From Burkholderiales bacterium (GTDB lineage: Bacteria > Pseudomonadota > Gammaproteobacteria > Burkholderiales > Ga0077523), in NCBI GenBank assembly GCA_019747905.1, contig JAIEQG010000090.1, positions 1-64,000 on the forward strand: a DNA stretch of 64,000 nucleotides. The letters run 5' to 3'. A program made the position numbers and the translations under genes. The notes beneath the pieces are model-generated. The model was not told where the DNA came from. It saw nothing but the letters and a program-made list of their open reading frames with translations, and ran no database searches. This document shows, one piece after another, positions 53,113-64,000 of this stretch. Each line of letters starts with the position of its first letter. Position 1 is the stretch's first letter.

Positions 53113-56100
53113 ATGACCTCCCGCGACGTCGCCCTGGCGAAGTTCTGCCGACCGCGCCTGCACGACGCGGTTCCGCGCGAACGACTCTACGCCCGGCTCG
53201 ACGCGCTCCGGCAGAATGCGGCTCTGGTCTGGATCGCCGGCCCGCCCGGCGCCGGCAAGACCACGCTGGCAGCCGGCTATCTCGAAGCACGCAGGCTCGG
53301 CGGACTCTGGTACCAGGTCGACCGCGGCGATCTGGACCTCTCCACCTGGTTCTTCCACCTGCGTGCCGCGGCTGGACCCCTTGCCAACGACTCCTTACAA
53401 CTCCCCCTTCTGACACCCGAGTACCGCGCTGACATCGCTGGCTTCGCGCGACGCTGGTTCCGCCAGTTGTTCGCCCACCTCGACACACCGAGCGTGCTGG
53501 TCCTCGACAACTATCAGGAGGCGTCCGACTCCATCCTCGACACGGTGGTGAGCGTGCTGACCGCAGAGATTCCCGCGGGCATCACGGTGATCCTGGTGAG
53601 CCGCAACACCCCGTCGGCCGCCTTCGCGCGGGCCACTGCCCACGGCGACATGGCCGTGCTGGGATGGGAGGAACTGCGCCTGACTCTGCAGGAAGCTCAG
53701 GCCATCGCCGCGACCCGGGACGTGCTCTCGGACGAATTGGTGCGCACGGTGTGGCGAGACTGCGAAGGGTGGGCGGCCGGCTGCACGCTGATGCTCGAGG
53801 GCGCCCGGCTCACCGGATCGACGACTACAACCAGCGATCTCGGGTCAATGGAAACCGTCTTCGCCTATTTCGCGGGACTGGTCTTCGACGCGCTTCCCGA
53901 TGACACGAAGCGCGATCTTGTGCTTTGCAACTACCTGCCGACCGTTTCGTCGACCCAGGCGTCTGCGATGACCGGCAATCCGAATGCAGCGAACCTGCTG
54001 GATGACTTCTATCGGCGCCACCTCTTCACCAATCGCACGCGTGCGCCTGAATCGGTCTATCAGTTCCACGCCTTGTTTCGCGGCTTCCTGCGGGACCGGG
54101 CTCCGAAGGTGCTCACGCGCGAGCGCCAGCGCCGTGCGCTCGAGGACGCCGCAAAGTTGCTGATGGCGGCTGGCCAGGGCTCCGACGCCCTGGCCCTGTA
54201 CGTCGAGCGCGAAGACTGGTCGGCAGTCGAAACCGCGATCCTTACGGAGGCCGCTGCGCTGCTGGCGCAGGGCCGCGGCCAGACCTTGCGCGACTGGATC
54301 GGAATGCTTCCCGACGCGCAGCTCGAGCGATCTCCCTGGGCCCGCTACTGGCTAGGCGCGGCCCTCGCGCCGCACGATCAACAACGGGCTCGCGCGCTGC
54401 TGACACGGGCATACGAACACCTGCATGAGCGGGACGACTTCGCCGGTCAGGTGGTGACAGCCTCCGGGGTAGTAGACACGTACTTCTTCAGCTTCTCGGG
54501 ATACGTCGGCCTTGCAGAGTGGACGCCACGCATTGCCCGACTGCTGGAACAAGTGGATCGCTTCACCTCGCCGGAGCAGCGCCTGCAGGCGTGCAGCAGT
54601 TGCCTGCTCGCCTCGTTCTTCAGCGACGGGGCTCACCCGGCCATTCCGGCATGCGTGGAAGAGATGAAGCGATTGATCCGCGAACCTCTCGACCCGAACC
54701 TGCGCCTGCGCGCCGGAACGTTCCTCGTGTCGTACGCGGGAGCGTCGCTCCAACCCACGCTGGTGCGGGACGACGTCGAGCTGCTCGAAGGCCTCGCCGT
54801 CGATCGCGCGGTGATGCCGATGCGGCAGGTGCAATGGCAGATCCGCTACGGCTCCTACTGGTATCAGTTCGGGGAGTTCGAGCAGGCCGATGCACGGCTG
54901 ACGGAAGCGGAACGCCTGTGCCACGAGCATGGACTAGTGGTGCCCGCAAGTATCCTCAACCTCATCCATGTCTACGTGCTCACAGCCAAGGGCGACATGC
55001 ACCGCGCCACCCAATTGGTCGATCGCTGGGAACGGATGCTCACCACAGAGCGTCCCGTTGAGCGCTCGCAACTCAACGTGGCGCGCCTCGTCACCCTGCT
55101 GCGGACGGAGGAACGCAAGCGCGAGTGGCCGATGCTTGCACGTGAGGTGGCGCAACAGATGGATGGCACGGGACAGACCTGGATCCGACTTGCCAATCGC
55201 ATTCCCGGCGCCTACGCCCTGATCGAGTGCGGCGAGCACGACACGGCCCGACAGTGGGTGACCGACCTGCGCACGATACTCGCCGATACCTGGTTCGGAC
55301 GTTACGAACGCGACGTACTGTTAATCGAAGCGTACCTGGCATTGCACGAGAACGACATCGAGACGGCTCGCGCCCGCGTGGGTCGTGCCCTGCATCTGAC
55401 AGCCGAGGCGGACATTCCGCTGCTGTGTGCACAGAATGCACGCGCATTCTCGCGACTCCTGAGTTTTGCCCGAAGCGAGAATATCGAACCCGAAACAGCC
55501 AATGCACTTGCTGCCCGCTATCGACTTTCGCTCGATGTGGTCGACGGAACCGATACCTCGGCCCGGATCCGTATCATGACGCTCGGCCGCTTCGCCTTGA
55601 CGAAGAACGGACAGCAACTCGTCTTCAAAGGCAAGGTGCAGCAACGGCCGCTGAGTCTGCTGAAATTCCTGGCCGCACAGGCTGACCGTGGAGCAGCGAT
55701 GTCCGACATCAGCGCAGCCCTCTGGCCTGACTCGGATGGCGACCTGGCGGCCAATGCACTCAAGGTTACGCTGCATCGGCTGCGCAAGTTGCTTGGCAAT
55801 GACGAGGCGATCGTGGTGCGCCAGGGCTCGGTCTTTCTCGAAGAACGGTTCTGCTGGACCGATGCGCACTCTTTCGAGGATTACGCAGATCGCGCCGAGC
55901 GCCTCCGGATCGCCGAACGGATGAGTGCGTTCGAAGCAGCGGCGGCCGAAGCCCTGGCCCGGTATCAAGGACACTTCTTGCCGGCGGAGGAAGCGGCACC
56001 GTGGGTCGTGGCCACGCGTGACCGCCTGGCCCGTCGTGCGCGGCACCTCGTCCTCACCCTGGGCCGCCATCTGGAATCCATAGGCCGGGCGAACGAAGCC

Positions 56101-56325
56101 TGCATGCATTACGAGGCAGGGCTTGCGGCCGATCCGTTGGCCGAACCGCTCTACCAGCGATTGATGGGCGCTCATCTCAGCCTCGGGCAGCATGCTGAGG
56201 CAATGCAGGTCTACCGGCGCTGCCGCGAGATGCTCTCGATCGTCCTTGGCATCGCGCCTTGCGCCGACACCCAGGCTCTGCACCGGAAGATCCGGCAACA
56301 GGATCCACTCGTCGATCATCCGTAA
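53113..56325 (+). CDS. SARP-like regulator with N-terminal STAND ATPase
   Basis: A 1070-residue regulator. The N-terminal ATPase has P-loop GPPGAGKTTLA (residues 43-53) and a Walker B-like SVLVLDNYQEA. A helical MalT/TPR-like sensor occupies about 300-800. The C-terminus carries an OmpR-type winged helix from about 817 (IRIMTLGRFALTKNGQQ, LSLLKFLAAQADRG and ALKVTLHRLRKLLGN) and then a bacterial transcriptional activation domain of the SARP kind (AAEALARYQGHFLPAEEAAP, LYQRLMGAHLSLGQHAEAMQ). It reverses the usual SARP order by putting the DNA-binding part last. It lies between the two tex repeats, next to the hydrolase. Confidence 0.85.
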   Translation: MTSRDVALAKFCRPRLHDAVPRERLYARLDALRQNAALVWIAGPPGAGKTTLAAGYLEARRLGGLWYQVDRGDLDLSTWFFHLRAAAGPLANDSLQLPLLTPEYRADIAGFARRWFRQLFAHLDTPSVLVLDNYQEASDSILDTVVSVLTAEIPAGITVILVSRNTPSAAFARATAHGDMAVLGWEELRLTLQEAQAIAATRDVLSDELVRTVWRDCEGWAAGCTLMLEGARLTGSTTTTSDLGSMETVFAYFAGLVFDALPDDTKRDLVLCNYLPTVSSTQASAMTGNPNAANLLDDFYRRHLFTNRTRAPESVYQFHALFRGFLRDRAPKVLTRERQRRALEDAAKLLMAAGQGSDALALYVEREDWSAVETAILTEAAALLAQGRGQTLRDWIGMLPDAQLERSPWARYWLGAALAPHDQQRARALLTRAYEHLHERDDFAGQVVTASGVVDTYFFSFSGYVGLAEWTPRIARLLEQVDRFTSPEQRLQACSSCLLASFFSDGAHPAIPACVEEMKRLIREPLDPNLRLRAGTFLVSYAGASLQPTLVRDDVELLEGLAVDRAVMPMRQVQWQIRYGSYWYQFGEFEQADARLTEAERLCHEHGLVVPASILNLIHVYVLTAKGDMHRATQLVDRWERMLTTERPVERSQLNVARLVTLLRTEERKREWPMLAREVAQQMDGTGQTWIRLANRIPGAYALIECGEHDTARQWVTDLRTILADTWFGRYERDVLLIEAYLALHENDIETARARVGRALHLTAEADIPLLCAQNARAFSRLLSFARSENIEPETANALAARYRLSLDVVDGTDTSARIRIMTLGRFALTKNGQQLVFKGKVQQRPLSLLKFLAAQADRGAAMSDISAALWPDSDGDLAANALKVTLHRLRKLLGNDEAIVVRQGSVFLEERFCWTDAHSFEDYADRAERLRIAERMSAFEAAAAEALARYQGHFLPAEEAAPWVVATRDRLARRARHLVLTLGRHLESIGRANEACMHYEAGLAADPLAEPLYQRLMGAHLSLGQHAEAMQVYRRCREMLSIVLGIAPCADTQALHRKIRQQDPLVDHP

Positions 56326-56409
56326 CCGCCGGGTAACCGCCGCTGCCTCACCGTGACTGGTGCGGAAGCACCCCGTTTCCGCAATCGAGGACCAATGGGA
56401 GGGCACGGC

Positions 56410-57525
56410 ATGCAACAGGAACATCGGATTGCAACGGACCGCACGGTCTGCATAAGCATGATCGGATGGGTGATAGCGGTTGTCGCCCTCGCGTCGGGCG
56501 CGCCGCAAGCGCTTGCAGGGGCGGATCATCAGATCCACGACTTGGGCGCCTTCGCCCTCGAGAGCGGCAAGACCCTTCCCGATGCCAAGCTCGCTTACGT
56601 CACGCACGGCACGCTTAACGCGGACAAGAACAACGTCGTACTCCTGCCGTCGGCCTACGCCGGCAATCACCACGGCTACGACTACCTGATCGGCCCCGGC
56701 AAGGCGCTCGATCCCGCCCGGTACTTCATTGTCGTCACGAACATGTTCGGTAACGGGCTTTCGACCTCACCGAGCAACACACCGGCACCCTTCGACGGGC
56801 CGAACTTCCCGTCGGTCTCCACCCGGGACAATGTCAACGCGGCGCATCGGCTACTCACAGAAAAACTGGGCGTCAAACGATTGAAGGCCGTGATCGGATT
56901 CTCGATGGGAGCTCAGCAGGCGTTCCAATGGGCCGTCAGCCACCCCTCCCTGATGGACGCGATCGTTCCGTACTGCGGCACGGCCAAGGAATACCCGCAC
57001 GGCATCGCTCGGCTCGCCGGTTTCAAGAGCGCTGTAATGGCCGATGCAGCCTTTGATGGCGGTCGCTACGCCGCACCGCCGCTCAAAGGACTGAAAGCTG
57101 GCGGGAGGCACTGGGCCGCATGGGGCACTTCGCAAGAGTGGTATCGGCGTGAGCTATTCAAGCAGTTCGGCCACAAGGACCTCGAAGATCACCTGGAGAA
57201 CTTCTGGGAAGCCTTCTTCAGCTCCCAGGATGCGAACAACCTCATCGCGCAGGCCGATACTTGGCAACAGAACAACGTGGGCAATACCGAAGGCTACAAC
57301 GGCGACCACGAAAAGGCCCTGCGTTCCATCAAGGCCCGTGTGCTGTACATGCCGTGCCAGACCGACCTCTACTTCCCGCCCGAGTACGCCCGCTACGAGG
57401 CCGGTTTCATCGGTCGAGTGAAGCTCGTGCCGATTCCTTCGGTTTGGGGACACCTTGCCGGCCTCGGCGTGAACGGACCCGACAACGACTTCATCAACAA
57501 GGCAATCGCGGATTTCCTGAAATGA
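56410..57525 (+). CDS. Secreted alpha/beta hydrolase, homoserine-acetyltransferase-like
   Basis: A 371-residue protein with an N-terminal signal/anchor helix (MIGWVIAVVALASGAPQALA). The alpha/beta hydrolase core has the nucleophile elbow GFSMGAQQ and an acid/His end (PCQTDLYFPPEY, SVWGHLAGLG). The LDPARYFIVVTNMFGNGLST region and overall plan match MetX-like homoserine O-acyltransferases. However, the export signal argues for an extracytoplasmic esterase rather than methionine synthesis. ATG 56410 has GGGAGG upstream. Its promoter lies in the 84 bases after the SARP gene, so it is a probable target or partner. Confidence 0.78.
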   Translation: MQQEHRIATDRTVCISMIGWVIAVVALASGAPQALAGADHQIHDLGAFALESGKTLPDAKLAYVTHGTLNADKNNVVLLPSAYAGNHHGYDYLIGPGKALDPARYFIVVTNMFGNGLSTSPSNTPAPFDGPNFPSVSTRDNVNAAHRLLTEKLGVKRLKAVIGFSMGAQQAFQWAVSHPSLMDAIVPYCGTAKEYPHGIARLAGFKSAVMADAAFDGGRYAAPPLKGLKAGGRHWAAWGTSQEWYRRELFKQFGHKDLEDHLENFWEAFFSSQDANNLIAQADTWQQNNVGNTEGYNGDHEKALRSIKARVLYMPCQTDLYFPPEYARYEAGFIGRVKLVPIPSVWGHLAGLGVNGPDNDFINKAIADFLK

Positions 57526-57600
57526 CCGAGCCGGGGCCAGAGGTCCAGAGGCCTCGGCATTCCGTATGCGCTCGAGGACTACCTTCCTCGGGCGCGTGCA

Positions 57601-60030
<2,430 letters not shown>

Positions 60031-60110
60031 GAAATCGGAGATGAGGAGTGAAGGCGAAAAGGTCGCGCACTATACCAACGTTGGGGCTGCACTTGTGGCG
60101 CCGATACCCG

Positions 60111-60365
60111 TCAACTGACCATCTTGTCGTGCTCGGCATGCGTACCGATCCAGAATCACACGATTCCGTCCACCACTTGACTGCCCAGGGCTCGGTGGTG
60201 AACACCGACGCGGACCGACCACAACTCGCCGACCTTCTTGAAGTGGAGGGAGGGATGCTTCGGATCCTGCTTCAGAAGACGATAGTTCTTGTCCGCATTT
60301 GTTCGGACGTCCTCAGGAAGGGCAGCGTACTGCGCCCAGAATCGCGAGGAAGCGTAGTGCTTCAA
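60111..60365 (-). pseudogene. RelE/ParE-like toxin interrupted by an in-frame stop
   Basis: Starting from a TTG at 60365 that overlaps the antitoxin stop, the frame reads LKHYASSRFWAQYAALPEDV and continues to LHFKKVGELWSVRVGVHHRA and DGIV. A TGA then appears at 60156-60158. Reading on in the same frame gives FWIGTHAEHDKMVS and a second stop at 60111. The tail is the usual C-terminus of this toxin family (W-FWIGTHAEYDK), so TGA stands where a TGG Trp codon is expected. One base change (TGG to TGA) would inactivate it. Confidence 0.75.
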
Positions 60366-60565
60366 AGCTCGCGCGTCTTGCCCGTCTCGTAGTCGGCCAG
60401 CGCATCGCTCACCAAGCGATCGAGCTTGCCGGCCTTCGCGTCCGCCGCGATCTGCGCATCCCACAACTTAGCGTCGAACTCCGCGAACCAATCGCGAAAT
60501 TTTTTCAGATCTTCCGGCGAAAGCCCCTCGATGCGTTCGGCGAGCTTCTCCAACTCATTCATCAC
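60362..60565 (-). CDS. Antitoxin-like protein
   Basis: A 67-residue acidic, helical protein (MMNELEKLAERIEGLSPEDL, then KFRDWFAEFDAKLWDAQIAA) directly upstream of, and overlapping, the toxin-like frame. This size, charge and order fit type II antitoxins that accompany RelE/ParE-like toxins. No DNA-binding fold such as AbrB, RHH or HTH is recognisable. With its toxin damaged, it may now be a free-standing relic or still active on other toxins. Confidence 0.6.
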   Translation of the reverse strand: MMNELEKLAERIEGLSPEDLKKFRDWFAEFDAKLWDAQIAADAKAGKLDRLVSDALADYETGKTREL

Positions 60566-60699
60566 CGCGCTCCATTAATGCAGCGCTTTTCATTCTACGA
60601 TCGTTACGGACGAGCCTCTTGCCGCAACAACAAACACGCCAACCCAAACCGAGTGGGATCGCGGTCTGATCGAGCCCGCCAGTGCTCGGGACACACCGT

Positions 60700-60815
60700 T
60701 TGGTCCGATGCATCACCGGAAGAGTAGCGGTGGGAATCTCGGCAAGCCGATGCGTCCCACCGCCCTCGCAGAACCGGACTTGGAGCGTTACACCATCCGG
60801 CTCCCAGCACGAGGC
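60700..60815 (-). other. Group II intron 3' RNA-like segment
   Basis: On the minus strand, after the maturase remnant, the sequence GGGAGCCGGATG is followed by AAGTCCGGTTCTGCGAGGGC. That is the pattern that precedes intron domain V/VI in related maturase-bearing introns. A paired GGTGGGA/TCCCACC structure lies next to it. The exact 3' splice site cannot be fixed by eye. Confidence 0.45.
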
Positions 60816-61647
60816 ATCGGCAGCGTGGGCGGGATCAACGAGTGAAGGATGCGAGGTGGTGTCAGCAGGACCGCAGGGAAGCGCGCCCAGTTGATCGACC
60901 GGCGCTGACTGCGACGGTTGAGCCACTTGAACAGCAACCGGGCGACGCGAAAAGCATAGTTGCGCACGCTGCGACTGTTGCCCCGGACCGCGTAGTACTG
61001 CAAGTGTCCTGCAAGATGGCGACGCACGTCGTGCATCATCGCCCGTCCTCCCTGCGAGCGCAGGGTGGCCAGTCGTTTGCCCAGTTCCTTCAACTTGCGC
61101 GCGAATCGCTGACGCCGCGTCTTGCGTCCCAGACCGAGGCGGCCGCTGCAGGTGCGTCGGAAGTAGTGCCTAAATCCGAGGAAGTTGAAGCTCTGCGGCC
61201 GTCGATGACCATCGCGACGGCAGTCCCACGGAGCGTGAGCCCCAAAGCGCAGCACCGAGGTTTTAGTCGATTCGACCTGCAGACTGAGTTGCCCCAGCCG
61301 CTCGCTAAGCGCCGGGAGGAACCGCTTGGCCATCCTGTTCGTTGGCGAAACTCCGGCTCCCAGATCGCCTGCAGGATGCGGCTTAACCGATCCTGCACGA
61401 TCCGGTCTTCGAAGCTCGGCCCCCCCAGGGGCCTGCGTCCGCCCGCTGCCTTCGGGATGTACACCCGGCGCACCGGCTTGGGTACGTGACCCATCCGGCG
61501 CAGCGCCGCCGACAGCCGATCCAGCCTGTCTTCGACGCCTTGGGCGTAGTCCGCCTTTCGCACCCCATCGACCCCGGGCGCTTTGTTGCCGGGTTGCGCC
61601 TCGAAGCTCTCGCGCAAGCCTTCCGGCTCCGCCAACAGCCCCATCAA
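60788..61647 (-). pseudogene. Group II intron reverse transcriptase/maturase remnant
   Basis: The N-terminal reverse-transcriptase part is in one frame (GNKAPGVDGVRKADY, RRVYIPKAAGGRRPLGGPSF, EDRIVQDRLSRILQAIWEPE). It then breaks, and the C-terminal part continues in another frame (RFLPALSERLGQLSLQVEST, SFNFLGFRHYF, then the maturase tail FARKLKELGKRLATLRSQGG and HLAGHLQYYAVRGN). About 100 or more residues including the YADD catalytic motif are missing at the join near 61.35 kb, with a frame change. It is therefore inactive. An RNA tail typical of these introns follows on the 3' side. Confidence 0.8.
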
Positions 61648-61714
61648 CGCATTGAACCGCGTCCCCGGCTCCTCTCGCGCCCGCTCTCGTGAAACGGATA
61701 GGTCTCGTGCTCAT

Positions 61715-62109
61715 GGGGATAGTCCGCTCAGTGTCGGGCCATGTTTCCCCTACCCGTTGTCTCGCGCCGGCACCCCTTGGCTCCCGCCGCGTTACCGGCG
61801 TTCCTCGCTACTACGGGTGCCTCCGACTTCCGGACACCACCGCCCTCGTCCTCGCCTTCTACACTTGTCGGAGGGTGCGCGTTGCTCCGCGCCGATGCCC
61901 TGATCTCCATGGTTACTGCCTGCTCCTCGTCAAGCTCGATGCGGCTTTCCATCCCGGGGGCGGCGACGCAGTCTTGCCCTTCGCGTCTGCGCCGCTGTTG
62001 CCTGCCAGCGTCTTGAAACTGTCGGCCTTCCCCAATGCGGTCATTTCGGGACTTTCCACCTTCACCGCCGGCTTCACCCGGTTCCATTGCTCCTCGCTTG
62101 CTTTCGTGC
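61715..62109. other. Likely intron 5' RNA or junction DNA, no supported gene
   Basis: Long open frames exist on both strands (for example 61689-62171 plus and 61728-62135 minus) but none has a family match, a credible ribosome site or a sensible composition. The position between the maturase remnant and the IS fragment suggests intron 5' sequence or a recombination scar. Nothing else could be assigned. Confidence 0.35.
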
Positions 62110-62421
62110 CTACGCATCAAGCGCGTTGTCACCAACCTGCCTGCAAGGCTCGATACCAGACCCGCGGCTAGCGGTTATCTGGGCGGGACTCCCACCCGCT
62201 GGATCACGCAGCATTGCCATGCCGCTACCAAGACCCCCTTCCGCCCCAGTCCGTCCGCTCAACACCCCGGCCGCCGAACGGGTCAGGCCAATGCACTCAT
62301 CGACCTGCTTGAGCAGCATCAAGCCCCCGTCGCTGGAGAGCTCCCCGCCCGAAAAGTCCGCCTCTATCGCCCGGCGTCCAAGCTTCCCAAATCCGATCCG
62401 ACTCTCGGTACACTTTGGCAT
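62110..62421 (-). mobile_element. IS1380-type transposase, N-terminal fragment
   Basis: Minus-strand frame from ATG 62421: MPKCTESRIGFGKLGRRAIE, then ADFSGGELSSDGGLMLLKQV and DECIGLTRSAA. The FSGG-SSDGGL-LL pattern is the N-terminus of IS1380-family transposases. After about 55 residues the similarity fades and the frame closes, so the DDE catalytic part is absent. It is a relic; no terminal inverted repeats were identified. Confidence 0.65.
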
Positions 62422-62597
62422 GGCGAGGCCTCCTTCCAATTGCGCGCAAACACTTGGAAAGCCTCAGGCTTCGGAGGTTTCGCCACCGCGCCGATGAGAT
62501 ATCCGGGCTAGGCAGCCAGCTGTGGCTTATGGGCCAGCACGCGTACACATCAGCGATTGCCAATGCCAAACAATCGCGGATGCCCAGGAGAGCTCTG

Positions 62598-63566
62598 ATG
62601 GATCGATTCGATGCGCTGCAGGCCTTTGTGCGTGTGGTGGAGGCCGGCAGCTTCACCAGGGCGGCGCAGACCCTGCACACGAGTAAGACCACCGTGACGC
62701 AGTTGGTTCAGCAGCTGGAGGCGCGGCTGCGCGTCAAGCTGCTGCACCGGACCACGCGCCAGGTGCAGGTCACCGCCGATGGCGCCGCGTACTACGAGCG
62801 CGTCGCGCGCCTGCTGGCCGATCTCGAGGATGCCGACACCAGCCTGTCCAGCGCCTCGGCGCAGCCGAGGGGCCGCCTGCGCGCAGACGTACCCAGTCCG
62901 CTGGCATGCATGGTTCTCGTGCCCGCCTTGCCGGCCTTCCATGCGCGCTACCCCGAGATTCAACTCGATCTGGGCGTCAGCGACCGCATGGTGGACCTGA
63001 TCGGCGACAACGTGGACTGCGTGCTGCGCGGCGGCGAACTCACCAACCCCTCGCTGGTGGCACGCCGCGTCGGAGATCTGCAACTCGGCATCTACGCGGC
63101 GCCGAGCTATCTGGAGCGCGCGGGAATGCCTTCGCATCCTCGCGAGCTGATGGACACGCATCACCGCATCGTCGGCTTCACGCGCGCCGGCAGTGGTAAG
63201 GTCGCGCATGTTGCCCTGCGGCGAGGCAACGAGCGCTTAGCGGTCCAAGGTCGGTACATCGTGGCGGTCGATGACGGCAATGCATGCCTGGCGGCAGGCC
63301 TGGTCGGCATGGGCGTGCTCTGGCTGCCGCGGTACATGGCCGAGGCACACGCAGCGCGAGGCGAGCTGGTATCCCTGTTCGACGACTGGCACATCGACCC
63401 GATGCCGCTGTACGTGGCGTTTGCGCCCAACCGCCATGTCAGCGCCAGGCTGCGCGTGTTCATCGACTGGGTGGCCGAGCTGATGGCTGTTCACGCGCCT
63501 CTCGTAGGCCGCCCACCACGCACGCCCGCGCGTACTGCGCTGGCGGCACGTCGGCGTGGCGCGTGA
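62598..63566 (+). CDS. LysR-family transcriptional regulator
   Basis: A 322-residue regulator. The N-terminal helix-turn-helix is in RVVEAGSFTRAAQTLHTSKT, and the substrate domain begins RGRLRADVPSPLACMVLVPA. The effector-domain motif LGVSDRMVDLIGDNVDCVLR is typical of the subfamily acting on nearby single genes. ATG 62598 follows CAGGAG. The C-terminus is extended by an Arg/Ala-rich tail (about 20 residues). It lies upstream of and in the same direction as the RidA-family gene, a likely target. Confidence 0.9.
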   Translation: MDRFDALQAFVRVVEAGSFTRAAQTLHTSKTTVTQLVQQLEARLRVKLLHRTTRQVQVTADGAAYYERVARLLADLEDADTSLSSASAQPRGRLRADVPSPLACMVLVPALPAFHARYPEIQLDLGVSDRMVDLIGDNVDCVLRGGELTNPSLVARRVGDLQLGIYAAPSYLERAGMPSHPRELMDTHHRIVGFTRAGSGKVAHVALRRGNERLAVQGRYIVAVDDGNACLAAGLVGMGVLWLPRYMAEAHAARGELVSLFDDWHIDPMPLYVAFAPNRHVSARLRVFIDWVAELMAVHAPLVGRPPRTPARTALAARRRGA

Positions 63567-63757
63567 ACGCGATGCCAGGCCGGGTCCTGGTGCATCCGCC
63601 TTAGCGCGAAGCTAACCGTCCTCAGCAAGCCGGCGCGTCGTGGAATTTCATTGTTTGGCCGATGCAAACAGTGATTGTGCGAACTGCTGGTTTATCTGCG
63701 ATTGGCTTGGTCCTAGAGTAGGTTCATCCACAACCGCTCTTCGAAGGAATGCCTGTC

Positions 63758-64000
63758 ATGACCACACGCGACGTTGTTACCCCGCCTGAACGTCACGCCC
63801 TGTATGAGCGGCATCGCTATTCACCCGCGATCCGCGCCAACGGCCTGCTGTTCGTGTCCGGCCAGGTCGGCAGCCGGCCCGATGGCTCGCCCGAGCCGGA
63901 GCTCGATGAGCAGGTACGCCTCGCGTTCCGGAATCTCAACGCGATCCTCGCCGCGGCTGGCTGCAGCTTCAGCGACGTCATCGATGTGACCGTGTTTATG
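63758..64000 (+). CDS. RidA-family protein, N-terminal part only
   Basis: The first 81 residues of a RidA/YjgF/UK114-family protein, which continues past the right edge. It shows RYSPAIRANGLLFVSGQVGS and then LDEQVRLAFRNLNAILAAAG, CSFSDVIDVTVFM, matching the family's core. RidA proteins deaminate reactive enamines and imines. The start ATG 63758 is preceded by GAAGGAA. It probably belongs to the LysR regulator's regulon. The catalytic Arg near residue 105 lies beyond the window. Confidence 0.85.
   Translation, partial: MTTRDVVTPPERHALYERHRYSPAIRANGLLFVSGQVGSRPDGSPEPELDEQVRLAFRNLNAILAAAGCSFSDVIDVTVFM

Noticed and set aside
60156-60158. TGA as a recoded codon (selenocysteine)
   Set aside because: No SECIS-like structure was noticed and the family uses Trp here; a simple point mutation is enough.
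61689-62171. Open frames on both strands between the maturase remnant and the IS fragment
   Set aside because: No ribosome site, family motif or sensible composition. They look like shadows in GC-rich intron or junction DNA.

Overview
High-GC bacterial chromosome segment. The gene content fits a betaproteobacterium of the Burkholderiales/Rhodocyclales kind: a NarK1-NarK2-NarGHJI nitrate-respiration locus with a linked parvulin, NarXL, NnrS, the protocatechuate branch of beta-ketoadipate catabolism, TRAP transport, YqjD/YqjE/YqjK-type envelope genes, and GC-rich palindromic repeats. No rRNA or tRNA genes were seen. Species cannot be read from the sequence alone.

Layout. 1-6.0 kb: the 5' end of an outer-membrane-type gene (minus), a small cytochrome c, a LOV-GGDEF diguanylate cyclase, an ABC ATPase/permease/DUF3299 operon, and a hypothetical secreted protein. 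6.0-7.0 kb: YceH and a cupin. 7.0-23.5 kb: a long minus-strand run. In transcription order it reads narX, narL, nnrS, narK1, narK2, narG, narH, narJ, narI, a parvulin PPIase, two small membrane proteins and a porin. An FNR-type box lies just upstream of narX. 23.5-30.5 kb: a cupin, a hemerythrin-like protein, an AraC/nitronate monooxygenase/PNPOx/PNPOx-GAF operon (minus), a double SnoaL-like secreted protein and an HD-domain protein. 30.5-32.4 kb: a yqjD-yqjE-yqjK-like set overlapping an SMP-30 lactonase. 32.6-37.5 kb: a Crp-type regulator, a 1132-residue cyclase/ATPase/TPR protein, a secreted protein, and a perfect TGTGA-N6-TCACA palindrome. 37.9-43.3 kb: a tightly packed TRAP transporter plus pcaH-pcaG-pcaB operon. 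43.3-52.7 kb: DUF808, a TauD-type dioxygenase, AraC, a 57-residue cysteine-rich metallothionein-like peptide overlapping a CX4R phosphatase-like membrane protein, two BamE-like proteins, DUF2330 and an RnfD/NqrB-like protein, and three small enzyme or ligand-binding genes.

52.7-60.0 kb: a complete tex gene, and 4.9 kb away a detached copy of its last 274 bp in the same orientation. Between them lie a 1070-residue ATPase-SARP regulator and a secreted alpha/beta hydrolase. This looks like a module inserted at, or recombined through, the 3' end of tex. 60.1-62.5 kb is decayed mobile and addiction DNA: an antitoxin-like gene with a RelE/ParE-like toxin cut by an in-frame stop, a group II intron maturase remnant and an IS1380-type fragment. 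The window ends with a LysR regulator and the start of a RidA-family gene.

Two repeat families run through the window. One is a palindromic element of about 90-200 bp with CCCCC/GGGGG hairpins (seven loci). The other is an 82-bp unit repeated three times between narK1 and nnrS, with a diverged single copy near narI. The items most worth follow-up are the tex-flanked module, the Cys-rich peptide/phosphatase pair, the LOV cyclase with a natural Gln-to-Leu change at the signalling position, the PNPOx-GAF-winged-helix protein, and the interrupted toxin.
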